A DNA stretch of 33,361 nt from Spirulina sp. (GCA_011390265.1 JAABSU010000008.1:1-33361), one strand, 5' to 3'; positions 1 through 10,115 are shown, numbered from the stretch's first letter. Numbers and translations: made by a program. Notes: a model not told the origin generated them from the sequence alone.

Positions 1-2
1 AT

Positions 3-206
3 GGCGATGCCACCCTTGCCCCACTACCGGCGATTACCCTATTGGCCCAACTGTTTTTTGCGATCGCCTTTGGGATTCCGGGGTTATTTCTCTCGCTGCC
101 CTTAACAATTATCGGGCGGATCTGGTTTACGGAAGTGGTGCTGCGGGATATCCTCAACCACTGGCGATCGCCCCGTCCCAAGCTCCCCCCTCACCTTTCG
201 ATCTAA
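3..206 (+). CDS. C-terminal fragment of a membrane protein, AI-2E family transporter-like (truncated by window start)
   Basis: Frame 3 reads GDATLAPLPAITLLAQLFFAIAFGIPGLFLSLPLTIIGRIWFTEVVLRDILNHWRSPRPKLPPHLSI*; hydrophobic C-terminus reminiscent of AI-2E/PerM family; absent from the ORF track because it has no in-window start. Confidence 0.6.
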   Translation, partial: GDATLAPLPAITLLAQLFFAIAFGIPGLFLSLPLTIIGRIWFTEVVLRDILNHWRSPRPKLPPHLSI

Positions 207-360
207 AATAACAACGCATTCCCCATTAACGGCTCCCACAGGCAAGATGCCCGTTCTACCTGAATCTAACCATTGGCTGTGAATAATCAGGACATCCATC
301 GTCTCCTCTCATTTGGTGAGATGATGATTTTCTGATCTGCCACTCCCCTGCCGCATTTCT

Positions 361-1527
361 ATGAGCAAAATCAACATTCTCAATATCACCATTGATAATC
401 TTTCCCTGGCGCAACTGCTAGACCAAATCAAACAGGGGGGTTTTGTCGTGACCCCCAATGCGGATCACCTCATTCAACTGCAAAACGATCCAGAGTTTTT
501 CCACGTCTATCGCAATGCAGACTATGTAATTTGTGATAGCCAAATTTTGATGTATATCTCTTGGTTTTTTGGAAAAAGAATTCGCGAGAAAATTTCAGGA
601 TCTGATTTTTTCCCCGCATTTTATTGGCATTATCGCCATGATCCCGATATTCGTATTTTTCTCCTGGGTGCGGGGCCTGGTGTTGCCATCGAGGCTCAAA
701 AAAAGATCAATGCCAAGGTCGGCCGAGAAATAGTCGTTGCGACCTACTCCCCATCCTATGGATTTGAAAAAAATGAAGCAGAATGTCACGAAGTGATTAA
801 TATCATCAATGCCACCAATGCCAACGTTCTCGCCGTTGGTTTAGGGGCACCCAAGCAGGAAAAATGGATTTATAAATACCGTCATACTCTCAAAGGGATT
901 AAAATTTTTCTCGCCATTGGCGCGACCATTGACTTTGAGGCGGGGGTGCTGGCCCGAGCGCCGCGCCGTCTCAGTGAATCAGGGCTTGAATGGGTTTATC
1001 GCCTTGCCCGCGAACCGAGGCGATTATGGCGACGCTACCTTTTAGGCATTATCCCCATGCTCAGTTTAATTGTGAGGCAGAAGCTGGGAATTTATCGGTA
1101 TAAAAAACCCTTGGGCTTGTTACTCCATGAAGCGGGGTTATTGACGATCAAGCAGATGGAAATACTGTTAGCCAAACAGGCCAAAGGGACGGATCAACGC
1201 TTTGGCGAGTTGGCAATTGAGCAGGGCTGGATTCAGCCGAAAACAGTACATTTTTTTTTGGTAGAGTTACCCCGTTGGCTTCAGAGACATTACGCTCATC
1301 GATTACCCGATTATTTGGAAGTTGCGGGTTTATTGAGCCATACCCAAATAGAAACTCTACTGGCCGAACAACGGGCAGATCCTCGCTCGCTGGAACAATT
1401 GGCGATGGAGCGGGAATGGATCAATCCCAAAACTGTGAAATTTTTCCAAGAGGTTCAGGCATTGGCGAATCGTCGCAACCTCAACAGTTTTGAGCATGTC
1501 TATTTTTATAAACCTTCCTCCAATTAA
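361..1527 (+). CDS. WecG/TagA/CpsF family glycosyltransferase with a C-terminal tandem helical extension
   Basis: 388-aa ORF; TPNADHL, GAGPGVA, VGLGAPKQEKWI and IGATIDFEAGVLARAPRR motifs typical of the WecG/TagA family. Confidence 0.88.
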   Translation: MSKINILNITIDNLSLAQLLDQIKQGGFVVTPNADHLIQLQNDPEFFHVYRNADYVICDSQILMYISWFFGKRIREKISGSDFFPAFYWHYRHDPDIRIFLLGAGPGVAIEAQKKINAKVGREIVVATYSPSYGFEKNEAECHEVINIINATNANVLAVGLGAPKQEKWIYKYRHTLKGIKIFLAIGATIDFEAGVLARAPRRLSESGLEWVYRLAREPRRLWRRYLLGIIPMLSLIVRQKLGIYRYKKPLGLLLHEAGLLTIKQMEILLAKQAKGTDQRFGELAIEQGWIQPKTVHFFLVELPRWLQRHYAHRLPDYLEVAGLLSHTQIETLLAEQRADPRSLEQLAMEREWINPKTVKFFQEVQALANRRNLNSFEHVYFYKPSSN

Positions 1528-1533
1528 GGAACC

Positions 1534-2736
1534 ATGGTGGTGCAGCGCAGTATTCCGGAAATTAATGCCAAAATTCGTCAGGGTCAGGCTCAGGTCTTAA
1601 CGGTGACGGAGGTGAAACAGCGGGTGGCTGCGGAGGGGGTGGGGGCGATCGCCGCCATTGCCGCCACCGTTGACGTAATTACCAGCGGCACGTTTGAGCC
1701 GATGGAATCCACCGGGGCCTTTCTCAACATCGGCCACACCGATCCGCCGATTAAAATCCGCCAATGTTGGTTAGATGATGTGCCGGCCTATGCGGGGTTG
1801 GGGGCGGTGGATCTCTATCTTGGGGCGACGATGGTTCAAGATAGCAATTTGGAAGGGGAGAGTGAGGAGCGGGGCGGTGGCCATGTGATTGAGCGTTTAA
1901 TTGCCGGCCAGGGGGTGACGTTGCGGGCGACGGGTCATGTGACGGACTGTTACCCCCGCGCTGCTTGGGAAACGACGATTCGCGCTGAAACGATTAATCA
2001 GTTTTATTTATTCAATCCTCGCAATCTTTATCAAAATTTTATTGTCGGCGTGAATGGGAGCGATCGCCCCCTCCACACCTATCTCGGCGTGCTTCAGCCG
2101 GGCCTCGGCAATGCCGTTTATTCCAACCCGGGGGCTTTATCTCCCTTGCTCAATGATCCGGATCTAACGGGGGTGGGGATTGGCACAAAAATTTTCCTCG
2201 GTGGGGGTGTGGGCTATGTGGCCTGGGAAGGAACGCAGCATTTCCCGCTCCAAAAACGGCTCCCCAACCGTACTCCCATCGGCCCGGCGGCCACCGTCGC
2301 CCTGATTGGCGATGCCAAACAAATGTCCTCGGATTGGGTGCGGGGCTGTTATTTCAAACATTACGGCCCCTCGATCATGTTGGGGGTGGGGGTTCCTTTG
2401 GCGGTGCTCAATGAGGAGGTGGTGGCCCGTTGTGCGGTTCAGGATGAGGAAATTGTTGCCCCGGTAATGGATTTTTCCATTCCCCGCCGGGTGCGGCCCA
2501 CCTTTGGTTTAGTGTCCTATGGCCAACTGAAATCGGGGCGGATCACCATTGAGGGGCAATCGGTACGCACGGCCCCCTTAGCGAGTTTATACCGTTCCCA
2601 ACAGGTGGCGGACTGTTTGAAGGCCTGGATTTTGGCGGGAGAATTTACGCTCACGGAAGCGGTTGCCCCATTACCGAGCGATCGCGCCTTTTTATCTCAA
2701 GATCCAGTGGGGACAGGCATGGAGATGGATCGCTAG
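1534..2736 (+). CDS. Homocysteine biosynthesis protein family (DUF39/COG1900)
   Basis: 400-aa ORF; SIPEINAKIRQGQAQVLTVTEVK N-terminus and FLGGGVGYVAWEGTQH / RGCYFKHYGPSIMLGVGVPLAVLNEE motifs as in DUF39 proteins. Confidence 0.8.
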   Translation: MVVQRSIPEINAKIRQGQAQVLTVTEVKQRVAAEGVGAIAAIAATVDVITSGTFEPMESTGAFLNIGHTDPPIKIRQCWLDDVPAYAGLGAVDLYLGATMVQDSNLEGESEERGGGHVIERLIAGQGVTLRATGHVTDCYPRAAWETTIRAETINQFYLFNPRNLYQNFIVGVNGSDRPLHTYLGVLQPGLGNAVYSNPGALSPLLNDPDLTGVGIGTKIFLGGGVGYVAWEGTQHFPLQKRLPNRTPIGPAATVALIGDAKQMSSDWVRGCYFKHYGPSIMLGVGVPLAVLNEEVVARCAVQDEEIVAPVMDFSIPRRVRPTFGLVSYGQLKSGRITIEGQSVRTAPLASLYRSQQVADCLKAWILAGEFTLTEAVAPLPSDRAFLSQDPVGTGMEMDR

Positions 2737-5123
2737 CTGTTACCTAGGCTGTCCGAATGGACAAACTTCGTGCCATTGAGTCCCACGGGTGCCAACTCCT
2801 TGAGGACAGCCTGCGGTGGAGCGGCGGCAACATCGGCGCGATCGCCACTACCGGAGCGATCGCCCCCCTTGTTTCCCGGATAGGCGGGGGTTTCCTTGGC
2901 AAAATTGGCGATCGCCCCTAAAACTGGCGTATTCGCCACCGATAGCTCGTATAAAGACTGCTCTAACACCGATTGCTTCAGGGTTCCCAACCCTGTAACC
3001 AGTAACACCCCATCACTATTAGCCCCCAACAGATGGGCATCCGCTAACCCCCCCAGAGGCGGCGCATCATAGATCACCAAATCAAACTGATCCCGTAGGT
3101 AGATCATCAAATCCTGCATTTTATGGGAGGAAATCAGCCGAATCGGATCGGGGGGCAGCATTCCTGCTGTTAATACCGAGAGGTTCTCATCCAAAATCGA
3201 AGCTTGGATCGCGCTCTGAATCGGGATATCCCCCGACAGCACATCGGTTAACCCTGGGCCATTGGCCACACCTAAGCGTTGATGGACTTGGGGCCGTCGT
3301 AAATCCGTATCCACCACCAGCACCCGCCGATTCATCCGCGCAAAGGCTTGGGCCAGGTAGGCCGCCACCACGGTTTTCCCCTCACCGGCAAGGGAAGAAG
3401 TGAGCACAATCGATCGCACCGGGTTATCCGCATCCAAAAGGCGCACATTGGCCGCCAAAGCTTGGAAGGCTTCGGCAAAGGCAGAGCGGCTCAAGTCCCC
3501 AGCGGGCGATCGCACCCAATGGGCTAAAGGCGTACCGTTTAACACCCAGCGCAAGAGGCCCGTAATTGGATTAGAGATCGATGGGGTGGAGAGACCCAGT
3601 AAATCCCCCTGAGTTTCTACCTCCAAGCTTGGGGTCTGATCGAGGGCGACAAACGTAATCGCGGGGGCAAATTCGCTGAGTTCCCGTTTGCGGGGAATAA
3701 TCCCCAACAGCGAAAGCTTGGTAATTTTTTTAACCTCTTTGGGACTGTGGAGCACATTGCTCAAGGTATCCAGGGCCAGCGCTGCCCCACAGCCCAGCAT
3801 GAAGCCGACAATGGCCCCCAGCAGCACATTGCGGGATGTGCTGGCGGTGGAGGGTTGGGGCGGTGTCACCGGCTCCAGCAGTCGCCAGGGAACTTGACGT
3901 TGGGCAATTTCAATGCGCAGAGAATCCCGACGGGTGAGAAATTGATTGAGGTTTTCCGTGGCAATGTGTAATTCCCGTTCAATATCGGTATAGGAGCGAC
4001 TGATCACAGAAAGCTGCTTGACCCGATTTTCAAAATCCGTCAAGGTATTGGCTAACCCCTGCTGCCGCCCTTCCATTTCCTCAATCCGGGTCGTTAGGGC
4101 GACGGCGGTGCGATCTGCTTCATTGCGCAGCAGGGGGAGGAGGTTTTGACGTTGTTCGTTGAGCAGTTTGATTTCTGGGCTTTCTTCCAGCAGCAACACC
4201 GAATCTTTGGCAATTTGACTATCAATGGCTTGGAGTTGATCCAATATGGCTTGATAACGGGGGCTGCTCATCAGGGCTGATGAAGCCAGGTTTTCGGGGG
4301 ATTTGATTGCTAATTCAGTTTGCATCTCACTGGAGAGCGATCGCAATTCATGCAGTTCTGATTGAATGGCTAATTGTTGAGTTTGCACCGTGGTGATGTG
4401 GCCCGCCAACTGTTCCCCTGTGGTGGCCGGGTCAATGAGGTTATAGTTTTGGCGTAGATTTTGCAATTGGCCCTGTAAAAATTCCACCCGACCCTCTAGT
4501 TCTGGGAGTTGTTCATCGACAAAATCTAAACCCTGTTGAATATCCGATTTTCGGTCTTCTAAGCTGTAGTTCAAATAGGATTGGGAAACCACCATCAGTA
4601 GATCGTTAACAAAGGTGGGGTTAGGATGTTGAAAGGAAACTTCTAAAACATTGGGTCCCAAGACACGAATATTCAAACTATATTTCAAACCTTCGTAGGT
4701 GAGGTGAGGATACTTGCTGTGCAGTTCTTCTAGGACGGGATTGAGGACTTCAGGACTCCGCAGCACTTTGATTTTCGTCTCGTCAAGGGTGACACCTTCG
4801 GGGCGACTCCCAATCACCGCATCAGAGTTGGTCACGGTGGAAATGACTTGGGTTTCCACTGTGACGGATTCGGTGAGAATTTCAAACCGAGATTTATAAA
4901 TGGGGGTATCTGTAATCGCTTTATAGGCTCCCGCGCCTGCCATTAAGCAACTTAAGCCAATAATTAAAAATGCCCGGCGGTAGAGGGCTTCCAACATCCG
5001 CCCCAATTCAATGCCACCCTCATCTTCAGGGATCCGGATATTCTGTTGCCAAGCTTGTTGGTCTGATGCTGTGATTGGTGGAACTTGTCCCGCTTGCATG
5101 ATGAACCTCGGTGGTGAGGTCAA
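2733..5123 (-). CDS. Polysaccharide biosynthesis tyrosine autokinase (Wzc/CpsD-like)
   Basis: 796 aa; N-terminal Wzz-like chain-length domain, coiled coil, Walker A SSLAGEGKTVVAAYLAQAFA, Walker A' VLVVDTDLRRP, DLVIYDAPP. Confidence 0.9.
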   Translation of the reverse strand: MTSPPRFIMQAGQVPPITASDQQAWQQNIRIPEDEGGIELGRMLEALYRRAFLIIGLSCLMAGAGAYKAITDTPIYKSRFEILTESVTVETQVISTVTNSDAVIGSRPEGVTLDETKIKVLRSPEVLNPVLEELHSKYPHLTYEGLKYSLNIRVLGPNVLEVSFQHPNPTFVNDLLMVVSQSYLNYSLEDRKSDIQQGLDFVDEQLPELEGRVEFLQGQLQNLRQNYNLIDPATTGEQLAGHITTVQTQQLAIQSELHELRSLSSEMQTELAIKSPENLASSALMSSPRYQAILDQLQAIDSQIAKDSVLLLEESPEIKLLNEQRQNLLPLLRNEADRTAVALTTRIEEMEGRQQGLANTLTDFENRVKQLSVISRSYTDIERELHIATENLNQFLTRRDSLRIEIAQRQVPWRLLEPVTPPQPSTASTSRNVLLGAIVGFMLGCGAALALDTLSNVLHSPKEVKKITKLSLLGIIPRKRELSEFAPAITFVALDQTPSLEVETQGDLLGLSTPSISNPITGLLRWVLNGTPLAHWVRSPAGDLSRSAFAEAFQALAANVRLLDADNPVRSIVLTSSLAGEGKTVVAAYLAQAFARMNRRVLVVDTDLRRPQVHQRLGVANGPGLTDVLSGDIPIQSAIQASILDENLSVLTAGMLPPDPIRLISSHKMQDLMIYLRDQFDLVIYDAPPLGGLADAHLLGANSDGVLLVTGLGTLKQSVLEQSLYELSVANTPVLGAIANFAKETPAYPGNKGGDRSGSGDRADVAAAPPQAVLKELAPVGLNGTKFVHSDSLGNS

Positions 5124-5345
5124 AACCCCATAATAGCCAGTTTGATTGTGGCTTGAGCGATCGTTGATTGTGGCTAAAACAGTTGATGGAGTGAAGAAAT
5201 CATCTGAATGCGATTATTCCGCTGATTTCTGGCCATCCTAACCCTTCCTTCCTTGATCAGCCAAGGGGATCCCCTCGGTTGGAAGATTGCCATTCATCCC
5301 CTAGGATAGCTATATTACCGGGGTGTTTTCTGCCCTCACCGCTGC

Positions 5346-7424
5346 TTGCCATCACCCATGCTGCCTGAATCAAACCTTGGCTTGACGCTCCAACGGGGCG
5401 GGGAAGAATTATTGCTGTTGAAGGCGGGCGATCGCTTCACGCTACGCCCGACCCAACCGGACGCGCCCCTGCCCCCAGAACTCGATCGCCTTAACCGTCA
5501 CCCCATTCCCCAAACGCCGCTGCTGGAATTTATCGTCGCGCCGGCCAATTTGGAGGCGGCGATGGCGGCGGCCCGGGGGGCGGAGGGGGTGAGCTTCGCT
5601 AGCCATGTCTATCAACTGCAAAATAGCCCGGAAACGCGGCTCTATCTCACCGATGAAATGACGGTGCAGTTTGGGGCTGAGGTTGATCCAGAGGAGCAGT
5701 TGGCGTTAACGGCTCCCTTGGGGCTGGTGGGCGATCGCCCCCTCGAAGGTGTCCCCAATACGACGATTTACCGCGTCACGCTCCAAGCCACGGCCAACCC
5801 GATTAAGCTGGCCAATCACCTCATGGCTAGCCCGCAGGTGCTCACGGCTGAAGCCAATATTATTTTTCTCCAAGAATCCTTCTATCGCCCCCGCGACTCC
5901 CATTACCGCGAACAGTGGTATCTCCACCACCAGGGGGGAACCCAGTTAGCCCCCAACTCCCATATTGACTGTGAGCGGGCTTGGGATATCACCCGGGGGA
6001 GTCGGTCGGTGGTGGTGGCGATCGCCGATGATGCCATTGATCTCAACCATCCGGATCTTCAAGGCCCGGGGAAAATTATCGCCCCCTACGATTTTCGCGA
6101 TCGCGACTTTTCCCCCCTCCCCACTGAGCCGCAGGAAAGCCACGGCACCGCCTGCGCTGGGGTAGCCGTAGCGGAAGAAAACGGCAATGGCATTGTGGGC
6201 GTGGCTCCCGGTTGCGCCCTGATGCCCCTGCGTACCACGGGTTATCTGGATGATAATGCGATCGAAAACCTGTTTAACTGGGCAATGGAAAAAGGAGCCA
6301 GCGTCATCTCCTGTAGTTGGGGAGCCGCCGCCGTCCATTTCCCCCTTTCCCTCCGCCAAAGGGCCGCCCTCCATAAAGCCGCCACCCAAGGCCGCCAAGG
6401 CAAAGGCTGCGTCATCGTCTTCGCCGCTGGCAATGCCAACCGTCCCGTCCAGGGAACCCTTTATGAACAGGGCTGGCCCAACGACCTCCTCAAAGGCCCC
6501 ACAGATTGGCTCAGTGGCTTTTGTACCCATCCCGATGTGATCACCGTTTCCGCCTGTACGAGTTTGGGGAAAAAATCCAGCTATAGCAATTGGGGTACGC
6601 ATATTGCCGTCACTGCCCCCAGCAATAATGCGCCGCCAGGGATGTGGTTTGCCAAAAGCGGGTTTATGTCCACTGCTCCGGCGGTAAAAACCCATCTGCC
6701 GGGATTGGGCATCTTTACCACGGATCAAATGGGGGATTGGGGCTATGATCGCGGCAACTTTACCCGCAATTTTGGTGGTACTTCCAGCGCCTGCCCAGTG
6801 GTGGCGGGGGTGGCGGCGTTGGTGCTGTCGGTGAATCCCAATTTAACCGCTGTGGAGGTTAAAAAATTGCTGGAGCAGACGGCGGATAAAATTGTCGATC
6901 GCGACCCCGATCCCCAATTGGCCTTAACCCTCGGAACCTATGACAGCAAGGGCCACAGCCAGTGGTTTGGCTATGGCAAGGTGAATGCCTATCAAGCGGT
7001 GTTGGAGGCCCAGCGGCGACAGCGGGCCAATGTCCCCGTGGCAGTGAAGCGGAGTTTGAGCCGCCACAGTAGCCTCGCGGTGGCGATTCCCGACCATAAT
7101 CCCCAAGGGTTACTGAGTAGCTTGGAAATTACCCAAGGCGGCAAGATTACGGCCTTGGCGGTGACGGTGGAAATTGTCCATGGATTTTTGGGAGATTTAG
7201 AAATTCATCTCCGCAGTCCCCACGGCATCATGGTGCTCCTACAAAGCCGCAACCTCGGACGGTTAACCCGCCTCAAACGCACCTACCGCTCCCTCGTCAC
7301 CTCTCCCTTGGCTCAGTTCCACGATCGCCCCGCCTTGGGAACTTGGCAGTTATGGGTGATTGACCGCGTACCGGGGGATACGGGAACGCTTCAGGGTTGG
7401 GGGTTGGATTTGGAGGTGGTTTGA
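5346..7424 (+). CDS. S8 (subtilisin/proprotein convertase-like) serine peptidase with C-terminal P (Homo B) domain
   Basis: 692 aa; VVVAIADDAIDLNHPDL (Asp), SHGTACAGVAVAEENG (His), FGGTSSACPVVAGVAALVL (Ser); C-terminal P-domain GFLGDLEIHLRSPHGIMVLL...GTWQLWVIDRVPGDTGTLQGWGLDL. Confidence 0.93.
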   Translation: MPSPMLPESNLGLTLQRGGEELLLLKAGDRFTLRPTQPDAPLPPELDRLNRHPIPQTPLLEFIVAPANLEAAMAAARGAEGVSFASHVYQLQNSPETRLYLTDEMTVQFGAEVDPEEQLALTAPLGLVGDRPLEGVPNTTIYRVTLQATANPIKLANHLMASPQVLTAEANIIFLQESFYRPRDSHYREQWYLHHQGGTQLAPNSHIDCERAWDITRGSRSVVVAIADDAIDLNHPDLQGPGKIIAPYDFRDRDFSPLPTEPQESHGTACAGVAVAEENGNGIVGVAPGCALMPLRTTGYLDDNAIENLFNWAMEKGASVISCSWGAAAVHFPLSLRQRAALHKAATQGRQGKGCVIVFAAGNANRPVQGTLYEQGWPNDLLKGPTDWLSGFCTHPDVITVSACTSLGKKSSYSNWGTHIAVTAPSNNAPPGMWFAKSGFMSTAPAVKTHLPGLGIFTTDQMGDWGYDRGNFTRNFGGTSSACPVVAGVAALVLSVNPNLTAVEVKKLLEQTADKIVDRDPDPQLALTLGTYDSKGHSQWFGYGKVNAYQAVLEAQRRQRANVPVAVKRSLSRHSSLAVAIPDHNPQGLLSSLEITQGGKITALAVTVEIVHGFLGDLEIHLRSPHGIMVLLQSRNLGRLTRLKRTYRSLVTSPLAQFHDRPALGTWQLWVIDRVPGDTGTLQGWGLDLEVV

Positions 7425-7627
7425 GGGGGAACAGGGAACGGGCAACGCAGGGGCGAAAAACGCCCCCCAGACCTAGGTTTTGCGACTGAGATGCTGAAAG
7501 TTGATGACTTGGTGGAGGCGATCGAGAAGTTTGGGCCGTTGAGGCACTTCCATAACAGGACTTGCGCTAAAAGACGACCAAAACGGGTGTTATCCCGCCT
7601 GTGCGGAATAACGCCTATAATATCGGA

Positions 7628-7689
7628 GTTAGACCGCCAGTGCTTGGCAACACCCTCCAGGGGTGAGTTATCTTGCAGTTGCGGTCTAA
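7628..7689. repeat. Inverted repeat TTAGACCGC...GCGGTCTAA upstream of the restriction gene; begins with GTTAGAC core-like site
   Basis: TTAGACCGC at 7629-7637 and exact reverse complement GCGGTCTAA at 7681-7689. Confidence 0.7.
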
Positions 7690-7705
7690 TAAATAGTTAT
7701 GTGTC

Positions 7706-8557
7706 ATGAAAATGAGATTTGCAATGAATAAACAGCAAAGAATTTCAAAAGCCATAAAAGATGTCGTATCTGAAATGATGGATCGGGTAATGGATCGCGT
7801 TCTAATTACTGACCCTTTTATTGAGGAAAGTCACCATTCAAGCAAACCTCTCTACGCAGCATTAGTGCCTGACGAGATTTTTAAAGGTTCACATTTTGAG
7901 AGAAGATTTGTAACTCCATTTGGTGGTGTATGGGAAAAACTTGCTCAAGTTGTTGCTTTAGAAGCTCATGGTAATTGTCAAATGGGACATACGATAAACG
8001 GAACAATTGGAAAAGAAAGCTTAAGAAGAATTCAAGAGATTCTAAATAAATTAGAACATAGTAAAGGCAAAGAAAAAATTAAACCAGATTGGGATAAAGA
8101 ATTGAAATATATTAAGGCGGGAAGTGGGCAACTTATGCCTGCGACTGTTGTGTGTGATATTTTTATACAAAACGAAGAAGATGGAACACGGTATTCGTTT
8201 GAACTAAAAGCTCCATTACCAAATAGCGATCAAACAAAAGTAAGCAAAGAAAAATTATTTAAGCTTTTGGCAATGGAGCCAAAAGCTGTTGATTATGCCT
8301 ACTACGCTTTGCCATATAATCCTTATGGGAGGAAAGAAGATTATAAATGGACTTTCCCTATGCGATGGTTCAATATGCATGAAGATGAATCAGTACTGAT
8401 AGGCAATGAATTTTGGGAACTTATTGGAGGGGAAGGAACTTATAGTAACTTCATTAAAGAAATTAATGCATTGGGTAAGGATTACAAAGAAAGGATCTAT
8501 CGAGAGTTTTTGGGAATTGAACCTCCTAAAAATTTTGAAGAAGAAGTTTTAAAATAA
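7706..8557 (+). CDS. Type II restriction endonuclease, TdeIII-like family
   Basis: 283 aa; directly upstream of a C5 methyltransferase; VTPFGGVWEKLAQVVALEAHG and FELKAPLPNSDQTKVSKEKL resemble TdeIII-type endonucleases as I recall them; likely start at MRF or the internal MNKQQ (7724). Confidence 0.72.
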   Translation: MKMRFAMNKQQRISKAIKDVVSEMMDRVMDRVLITDPFIEESHHSSKPLYAALVPDEIFKGSHFERRFVTPFGGVWEKLAQVVALEAHGNCQMGHTINGTIGKESLRRIQEILNKLEHSKGKEKIKPDWDKELKYIKAGSGQLMPATVVCDIFIQNEEDGTRYSFELKAPLPNSDQTKVSKEKLFKLLAMEPKAVDYAYYALPYNPYGRKEDYKWTFPMRWFNMHEDESVLIGNEFWELIGGEGTYSNFIKEINALGKDYKERIYREFLGIEPPKNFEEEVLK

Positions 8558-8582
8558 TTGACTTGAATAAGAGACATAAAAA

Positions 8583-10076
8583 ATGCAGAACATACGATTT
8601 ACTTTTATTGATCTTTTTGCTGGAATTGGTGGGTTTAAAATGGCATTAAGCAATAATGGCGGTCATTGCATAGGTTTTAGTGAAATAAATAAAGACGCAA
8701 TAAATATATATTGCGAGAACTTTAAAATTGAACCTAGTTGTAACTTAGGAGATATCACCAAAATCAGAGAATTACCACCTCACGACTTGTTAACCGCTGG
8801 AGTTCCTTGTCAAAGCTGGTCAATTGCAGGTAAAAATCTAGGTTTTGACGATGATAGAGGGCAGTTGTGGAACGATACAATTTATTTGCTTCAACAATCT
8901 AAACCAAAGGCATTTATTTTTGAAAATGTAAAAGGATTGGTTGACCCTCGGAACAAAAAAGCTTTGTCATATATCCTAGAAAGAATTGAAAAAGCAGGCT
9001 ATCACGCTAACTATTTTTTAATTAACTCATTTGATTATGGTGTACCACAAAATAGGGTTCGCGTATACATAATTGGGTTTAAGAAAAAGAATTACTTCCA
9101 AAATTTCGCGTTACCAAAATTTAGTGAAAACAAACTAAAACTTAGTGATATATTAGGTATTGAAATACAGCAAAAAATAGATAAAAAGATTGTTCAGAGA
9201 GACTTATTTGGCAATATTGTTGAACCTAAAAGCATGAGCCTTTCAAGTACAAATGGATTCAACGATTATTTTTTGTTTAACGACCTTAGAAATGGTCATA
9301 CAACAATACACTCGTGGGACATTATTGACACTACTAAACGGCAAAAAGATATTTGCTTATTATTACTTAGAAACAGACGAAAAAATTACTATGGTAAATT
9401 AGACGGAAATCCATTGTCATTAGAACATTTTCAATGCCTAGACTCGTCGATTAAACAAGAAGAAATTGATAAACTGGTTCAATTAGAAATCTTAAAATCT
9501 GAAGAGTATCGTTTTGCGATCAAACAGTATAATAGTAACGACTTGACAAAGGATGAAGAACTCTTACTTTCATTCGCAAACAATGTAGAAATTCTTATTG
9601 ATAGTTTAAATATTCAAAGAGCTTTTAAGTTAAAAAGGATGTCAATTGGAAAGGCAATTAAGTCTCTGAAACAGAAAGATATTATTGAGTGTGTCGAAAT
9701 TCGATATGATTTTAAAAACACTAAAATTAGTACGGGACTATTTGGTGTAAATCGTATCTTCTTGCCAAGTTCTGATATTTTCCCAACCCTAGTTGCAAGC
9801 GACACAAATGACTTCATAACTTTAAAGACAATCGAAGCATTAAATCATAATGATTTTAAAAACAAATTCATAAAGGAAGTTTATGAATTAAGAGAATTTA
9901 GAAAAATTACTAAACGTGAGGCTTGTTTAATACAGGGATTTCCTGAAGATTTTAAACTACCAAAGTCAAGATCGAGATGGATGAAACTCATTGGAAATAG
10001 TGTTTCAGTTCCCGTAATTGATAAACTGTGCAAAGCGATTATTGATACTGGTGTCTTTGAAAATGAAGAGGAATAG
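8583..10076 (+). CDS. DNA (cytosine-5-)-methyltransferase of a type II R-M system
   Basis: 497 aa; FIDLFAGIGGFKMAL (motif I), AGVPCQSWSIAGKN (motif IV PCQ), FIFENVKG (ENV), YGVPQNRVRVYIIG (QxRxR), REACLIQGFPEDF...KLIGNSVSVPV (motifs IX-X). Confidence 0.96.
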   Translation: MQNIRFTFIDLFAGIGGFKMALSNNGGHCIGFSEINKDAINIYCENFKIEPSCNLGDITKIRELPPHDLLTAGVPCQSWSIAGKNLGFDDDRGQLWNDTIYLLQQSKPKAFIFENVKGLVDPRNKKALSYILERIEKAGYHANYFLINSFDYGVPQNRVRVYIIGFKKKNYFQNFALPKFSENKLKLSDILGIEIQQKIDKKIVQRDLFGNIVEPKSMSLSSTNGFNDYFLFNDLRNGHTTIHSWDIIDTTKRQKDICLLLLRNRRKNYYGKLDGNPLSLEHFQCLDSSIKQEEIDKLVQLEILKSEEYRFAIKQYNSNDLTKDEELLLSFANNVEILIDSLNIQRAFKLKRMSIGKAIKSLKQKDIIECVEIRYDFKNTKISTGLFGVNRIFLPSSDIFPTLVASDTNDFITLKTIEALNHNDFKNKFIKEVYELREFRKITKREACLIQGFPEDFKLPKSRSRWMKLIGNSVSVPVIDKLCKAIIDTGVFENEEE

Positions 10077-10115
10077 GAAGATCAAATTGAATTAGAAATT
10101 ATTAATAAAGACAAC

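Noticed and set aside
5946-6728. 260-aa minus ORF antisense to the S8 peptidase
   Set aside because: Shadow ORF in GC-rich coding DNA; the plus-strand peptidase has clear catalytic motifs.
7589-7634. GTTATCCCGC ctgt GCGGAATAAC hairpin followed by GTTAGAC as an upstream attC
   Set aside because: The hairpin is real (one mismatch), but spacing and arm layout do not fit an attC; kept only as a possible leader/terminator structure.
7628-7695. TTAGACCGC...GCGGTCTAA as an attC site
   Set aside because: Polarity is GTTRRRY...RYYYAAT rather than RYYYAAC...GTTRRRY; treated as a regulatory-type inverted repeat.
7491-7709. 72-aa ORF before the R-M genes
   Set aside because: Spans the hairpin and GTTAGAC leader; no recognisable domain.
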